From CAYRMV01 sp964425255 (GTDB lineage Bacteria > Bacteroidota > Bacteroidia > Flavobacteriales_D > Crocinitomicaceae), in contig CAYRMV010000117.1 of the NCBI GenBank assembly GCA_964425255.1, positions 1-9,761 of the forward strand: a DNA stretch of 9,761 nt, given 5' to 3'. Below are positions 6,377 to 9,761 of the stretch, in pieces. The notes below the pieces were generated by a model. The model was not told the DNA's origin and searched no databases. It was given only the letters and a program-made list of their open reading frames with translations. A program made the translations under genes and the position numbers. Within the stretch, counting starts at the first letter, position 1. Each line of letters begins with the position of its first letter.

Positions 6377-7759
6377 TTACTTTTGAGCAAATCGTTCAAA
6401 GAAGTACGGAATTGTTTCGATTCCTTTATAAAAATTAAACAAGCCATAATGTTCATTTGGAGAGTGAATGGCATCGCTATCCAACCCAAAACCCATTAAA
6501 ACTGTTTTTAATCCCAATTCTTTTTCAAATAAAGCAATAATTGGAATACTTCCACCACTTCGAACAGGAATTGGTTTTTTGCCAAATGTCTGTTCATATG
6601 CATAACTTGCTGCTTGATATCCAATCGAATCTGTTGGAGTTACCACAGGCTCACCGCCATGATGAGGAGTCACTTTAACACGCGTTCCTTTTGGTGCTAG
6701 CGACTCAAAATGAGATTGAAACAAGGCCGTAATTTCATCTGGAACTTGATGTGGTACTAAGCGCATTGAAATTTTAGCGTATGCCTTTGAAGCAATTACC
6801 GTTTTGGCACCTTCACCCGTATATCCACCCCAAATTCCATTTACATCTAAAGTTGGTCGAATGGATCCACGTTCAGGAGTTGAAAACCCTTTTTCCCCGT
6901 ATACATCATCAATAGCAAGTGCATCACAGTATTTTTCATGACTAAAGGGTGCTTTTGCCATTTCTGATCGTTCAGCAGCCGATAATTCCTCCACTTTATC
7001 ATAAAACCCAGGAATGGTAATGTGATTATTTTCATCGTGTAAAGAAGCAATCATTTTGGCTAAAACATTAATCGGATTAGCAACACACCCTCCATACAAT
7101 CCAGAATGAAGATCACGGTTTGGTCCTGTTACTTCCACTTCAACATAACTTAATCCACGCAAACCCGTTGTGATTGAAGGTGTATCATTGGACAACATAC
7201 CTGTATCAGAGACCAAAATAATATCCGCTTTCAATAGATCTTTGTGCTCAGCAACAAATATCCCAAGATTTGCACTTCCCACTTCTTCTTCCCCTTCAAT
7301 CATAAACTTAATGTTACAAGGAAGTTCACCTGATTGAACCATTGCTTCAAATGCTTTGACATGCATGAACATTTGACCTTTATCGTCACAAGCACCACGA
7401 GCAAAAATTGCTCCTTCTGGATGGATTGGAGTTGTTTTAATGACAGGTTCAAAAGCAGGTGAATCCCACAAATCGAGAGGATCTGCTGGTTGAACATCGT
7501 AATGTCCGTAAACCAAAATAGTCGGTTTCGAAGCATCGATTATTTTTTCCCCATAAACGATTGGATGACCTGCTGTTTCAAAAATTTGCACTTGATCCGC
7601 ACCTGTTTGCGTCAATTGGGAAGCAACCATTTCAGCCGTTTTACGCACGTCTTTTGAATAGGCAGGATCAGCAGAAATAGAAGGGATTCGAAGTAAATCA
7701 AGTAATTCTTGTAAGAATTTTTCTTTATTTTGCTGAATATACGTTTGTGTTTGATTCAT
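6377..7759 (-). CDS. M20 family metallodipeptidase (carnosinase/CNDP2-like)
   Basis: Zinc-dependent cytosolic dipeptidase of peptidase family M20, which cleaves dipeptides or short peptides for nutrient recovery. Counting 460 residues from the ATG at 7759, the metal site is complete: H86 and D88 in YGHYDVQP, bridging D125 in GACDDKGQ, the catalytic Glu pair E158/E159 in EGEEEVGS, D185 in VSDTGM, and H432 in IHSPNEHYG. RDLHSG at 215-220 carries the His (H218) that the dimer partner contributes in CN2-like enzymes, and the lid domain spans about 200-330. The TTG at 7792 would add 11 residues with no family likeness, so I chose the ATG starting MNQTQTYIQQ. The length matches relatives. The gene diverges from the large surface-protein gene and precedes the LEA lipoprotein gene. 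Exact peptide preference is unknown. Confidence 0.95.
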   Translation of the reverse strand: MNQTQTYIQQNKEKFLQELLDLLRIPSISADPAYSKDVRKTAEMVASQLTQTGADQVQIFETAGHPIVYGEKIIDASKPTILVYGHYDVQPADPLDLWDSPAFEPVIKTTPIHPEGAIFARGACDDKGQMFMHVKAFEAMVQSGELPCNIKFMIEGEEEVGSANLGIFVAEHKDLLKADIILVSDTGMLSNDTPSITTGLRGLSYVEVEVTGPNRDLHSGLYGGCVANPINVLAKMIASLHDENNHITIPGFYDKVEELSAAERSEMAKAPFSHEKYCDALAIDDVYGEKGFSTPERGSIRPTLDVNGIWGGYTGEGAKTVIASKAYAKISMRLVPHQVPDEITALFQSHFESLAPKGTRVKVTPHHGGEPVVTPTDSIGYQAASYAYEQTFGKKPIPVRSGGSIPIIALFEKELGLKTVLMGFGLDSDAIHSPNEHYGLFNFYKGIETIPYFFERFAQK

Positions 7760-7789
7760 TTTCTCGCATTTTTGTGGGGTGAAATTAAT

Positions 7790-7821
7790 CAAAAATCAAG
7801 AATTTTTTAAACTTCATGCAA
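7790..7821 (-). promoter_or_regulatory. Weak candidate promoter for the dipeptidase gene
   Basis: The minus strand at 7797-7790 reads GATTTTTG, one mismatch from TAnnTTTG if aligned from its second base pair and positioned 30 bases before the chosen ATG. A TTG at 7821-7819 lies 21 bases upstream, a workable -33 distance. The match is imperfect in AT-rich DNA. I see no equally good plus-strand promoter for the divergent surface-protein gene in the same interval. Confidence 0.25.
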
Positions 7822-7868
7822 CCATTTAAACGAAGTGGTAGTCTGAAAGAATACAAAGAAACATCAAT

Positions 7869-9761
7869 ATGCTCAAAAGAAAAATAACTTCACTCATTGT
7901 TTTGGCTTTAGTTGTGTTTGGTTCACATGCACAGAACTTTACATACCAAAACACATTAACACCAACTCAATTGGTGAACGATATCCTTGTAGGACAAGGA
8001 GTAATAGCTACCAATGTAACTTTCAACAACTCACCTGCAAATGCGGGTGTCATACAAACTGCAGCTAGAGGATTTACAGCAACTAATTTTCCCTTTACAA
8101 ACGGGGTGTATTTACGTACCCAAGGTGCTGGATCAGTTGCAGGTGACCCTCAATTAAATGCAATTGCAAGTGGAAATGTAACCAATGGTGCAATTCTTGA
8201 GTTTGATTTCGTTGCAACAGGAAATCTACTTAGTTTCAGATATGTATTTGCTTCATCTGAGTATACTGGGTATACTTGCTCATCTTTTAATGATGCTTTT
8301 GGGTTTTTCCTTTCTGGACCAGGTATAACAGGTGCACAAAACCTTGCTGTAGTACCAGGAACTTCTGTTCCAGTTACAATTAATACGGTAAATTCGGGTT
8401 CTCCATCCGGAGGAAATCCAGGGCCGTGCGCTGCTGCAGATCCAAACTGGCAAGCAAATTCCATTTATTTTACTACACAATATGGAACGTTTACGAATGA
8501 ATCATATAACGGTTCAACTGTTGCTATGACAGCAATTAGCAACTTAATTTGTGGTGAAACTTACCACATTAAATTGGCGGTTGCAAACGTATCCGATCAA
8601 GCTTTAAATTCGGGTGTTTATTTAGAAGGAGGAAGTTTTACAGTTGATCCAGTTGAATTTGGGTTCAATACAATTACAACAGACAATACAATGCTTGAAG
8701 GCTGTGAGCAATTTGCAGAATTAATTTTTACGCGTAGTGGATGTCAAGATAACAATATTCCATTAACAGCATTTTTGAATTTTGCTGGAACAGCTACTAA
8801 TGGAGTTGATTACAACTTATTAGCTGACTCAGTTTATTTTGCACCAGGTGTGGATACCATTATTTGGACAATCAATCCATTTGAAGATGGAATAACAGAA
8901 GGGCAAGAATCAATCGATATGACAATTACATCTTATGTTTTAAACGATACTTTAGTTTCTACCGCCACTTTCTATATCAATGATAGACCCATCGTTGATG
9001 TTACAGGTACAGACTTATCTTATGTTTGTTTACAGGATACTGCAACGGTTACTGCCATCGGAGCGGATGGTGTAGAACCTTATTCTTATGCTTGGGATAC
9101 AGGTGATAGCACACAAAGCTCATTGGTTGATTTGAATGGAAATGGTGTTTATCAATATATTGTAACGATGACAGATGCTTGTGGTTACCAAGACAAAGAT
9201 ACAGTATATGTAACCATGAATCAAACATTAGCAATCGATACCATGTACCAATTCCCTGCTACAGCTTGTAATCCAGATGGAGCAGTTTCTGGAGTAGCGG
9301 TTGGTTTTACTGGAGTACCTGATTATAATTGGTCTGGACCAGGTCCAAACAGTCCAAATGGAATTGATGCAACGGTATTCCAAGGTTTAACTTCTGGTTG
9401 GTATTATTTCACTGTAACCGACAACGTTTGTTCAGTAAACGATAGTATTTTTGTTGAACAATCCAATGCGCCAGTTGCAGAAACAACACCTTCGATTGTT
9501 GGCGGATGTTCACCTTTACAGGTTACGTTTACGAATGAAAGTCAAAATGCAAATTCTTATAAATGGATTTTCCAAGGTGGTCAAGAAGTGAATACAACAG
9601 AATTGACAAATCAAACTCAAACATTTACGGAAACAACTTTAGTTCGATTAATCGCTTTCCAAGGGCAATGTTCAGACACAGCTGAAGTATTAATTAATAT
9701 CGCTGTTTGTGGATGTACTGATCCTTTAGCGTTGAACTACAACCCACAAGCAACATTTAAT
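7869..9761 (+). CDS. Secreted multidomain surface protein, choice-of-anchor L (partial, runs off window)
   Basis: Open for 631 codons from the ATG at 7869 to the window end with no stop, so the C-terminus is missing. Residues 1-21 form a signal peptide with cleavage at SHA-QN. Residues about 33-245 match the choice-of-anchor L domain, with hallmark FRYVFASSEY (123-132) and a following NDAFGFFLSGPG. About 258-372 looks like a Calx-beta domain (GTATNGVDY, EDGITEGQESIDMTI, ending YINDRP). Immunoglobulin/SprB-like and PKD-like repeats follow: GADGVEPYSYAWDTGDST, then PDYNWSGPGPNS, then CSPLQVTFTNESQNANSYKW (about 548-567). The window ends in GCTDPLALNYNPQATFN, the start of a GCTDP-type repeat. 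Such proteins in Bacteroidota usually end in a type IX secretion sorting domain and act as adhesins or matrix proteins; that ending is not visible here. The transcript is monocistronic as far as seen. Confidence 0.9.
   Translation, partial: MLKRKITSLIVLALVVFGSHAQNFTYQNTLTPTQLVNDILVGQGVIATNVTFNNSPANAGVIQTAARGFTATNFPFTNGVYLRTQGAGSVAGDPQLNAIASGNVTNGAILEFDFVATGNLLSFRYVFASSEYTGYTCSSFNDAFGFFLSGPGITGAQNLAVVPGTSVPVTINTVNSGSPSGGNPGPCAAADPNWQANSIYFTTQYGTFTNESYNGSTVAMTAISNLICGETYHIKLAVANVSDQALNSGVYLEGGSFTVDPVEFGFNTITTDNTMLEGCEQFAELIFTRSGCQDNNIPLTAFLNFAGTATNGVDYNLLADSVYFAPGVDTIIWTINPFEDGITEGQESIDMTITSYVLNDTLVSTATFYINDRPIVDVTGTDLSYVCLQDTATVTAIGADGVEPYSYAWDTGDSTQSSLVDLNGNGVYQYIVTMTDACGYQDKDTVYVTMNQTLAIDTMYQFPATACNPDGAVSGVAVGFTGVPDYNWSGPGPNSPNGIDATVFQGLTSGWYYFTVTDNVCSVNDSIFVEQSNAPVAETTPSIVGGCSPLQVTFTNESQNANSYKWIFQGGQEVNTTELTNQTQTFTETTLVRLIAFQGQCSDTAEVLINIAVCGCTDPLALNYNPQATFN

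Noticed and set aside
7760..7792. TTG start at 7792 for the dipeptidase
   Set aside because: The 11 added residues do not look like the family; the ATG at 7759 gives the usual N-terminus.
8150..8464. 104-codon minus-strand frame inside the surface-protein gene
   Set aside because: Antisense to the choice-of-anchor L domain, whose frame is open and domain-consistent.

Overview
The window looks like chromosomal DNA from a Bacteroidota bacterium, most likely a Flavobacteriales member close to Fluviicola/Crocinitomicaceae. The evidence is AT-rich coding sequence, no clear Shine-Dalgarno sites at most starts, exact matches to the Bacteroidota -7 promoter box (TAnnTTTG), and family content typical of that phylum: a helicase with a C-terminal HTH, a LolE-like permease next to rbfA, and a choice-of-anchor L / Calx-beta / PKD-like secreted protein with a GCTDP motif. 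The genus assignment is inference.

Layout. (1) 87-3992, minus strand: a Pif1-like DNA helicase, then rbfA (ribosome maturation), then an FtsX/LolE-type ABC permease, all read in the same direction. A near-leaderless promoter seems to sit directly before rbfA. The permease has no standard start codon where its family homology begins. (2) 3993-4595: a divergent intergenic region with a probable helicase promoter, then a small plus-strand TFIIB-type zinc-ribbon protein, then a 168-base spacer holding a short pentanucleotide repeat. (3) 4596-5243, plus strand: a small exported protein of unknown function whose 3' end overlaps the converging gene by 35 bases. (4) 5209-7759, minus strand: an M20 metallodipeptidase, then a LEA14-like lipoprotein, then a transglutaminase-like cysteine protein. 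The last two overlap by ATGA, so their translation is probably coupled. (5) 7869 to the window end, plus strand: a large secreted multidomain surface protein, open through 631 codons and cut by the window edge.

Most genes are housekeeping or ordinary cell-envelope functions. I see no tRNA, rRNA, CRISPR array, transposase, phage gene or attachment site, and no gene-free stretch over 300 bases. No clear new multi-gene system stands out. The points most worth a second look are the missing canonical start of the permease, the probable leaderless rbfA transcript, and the coupled lipoprotein/transglutaminase-like pair facing an exported orphan protein.
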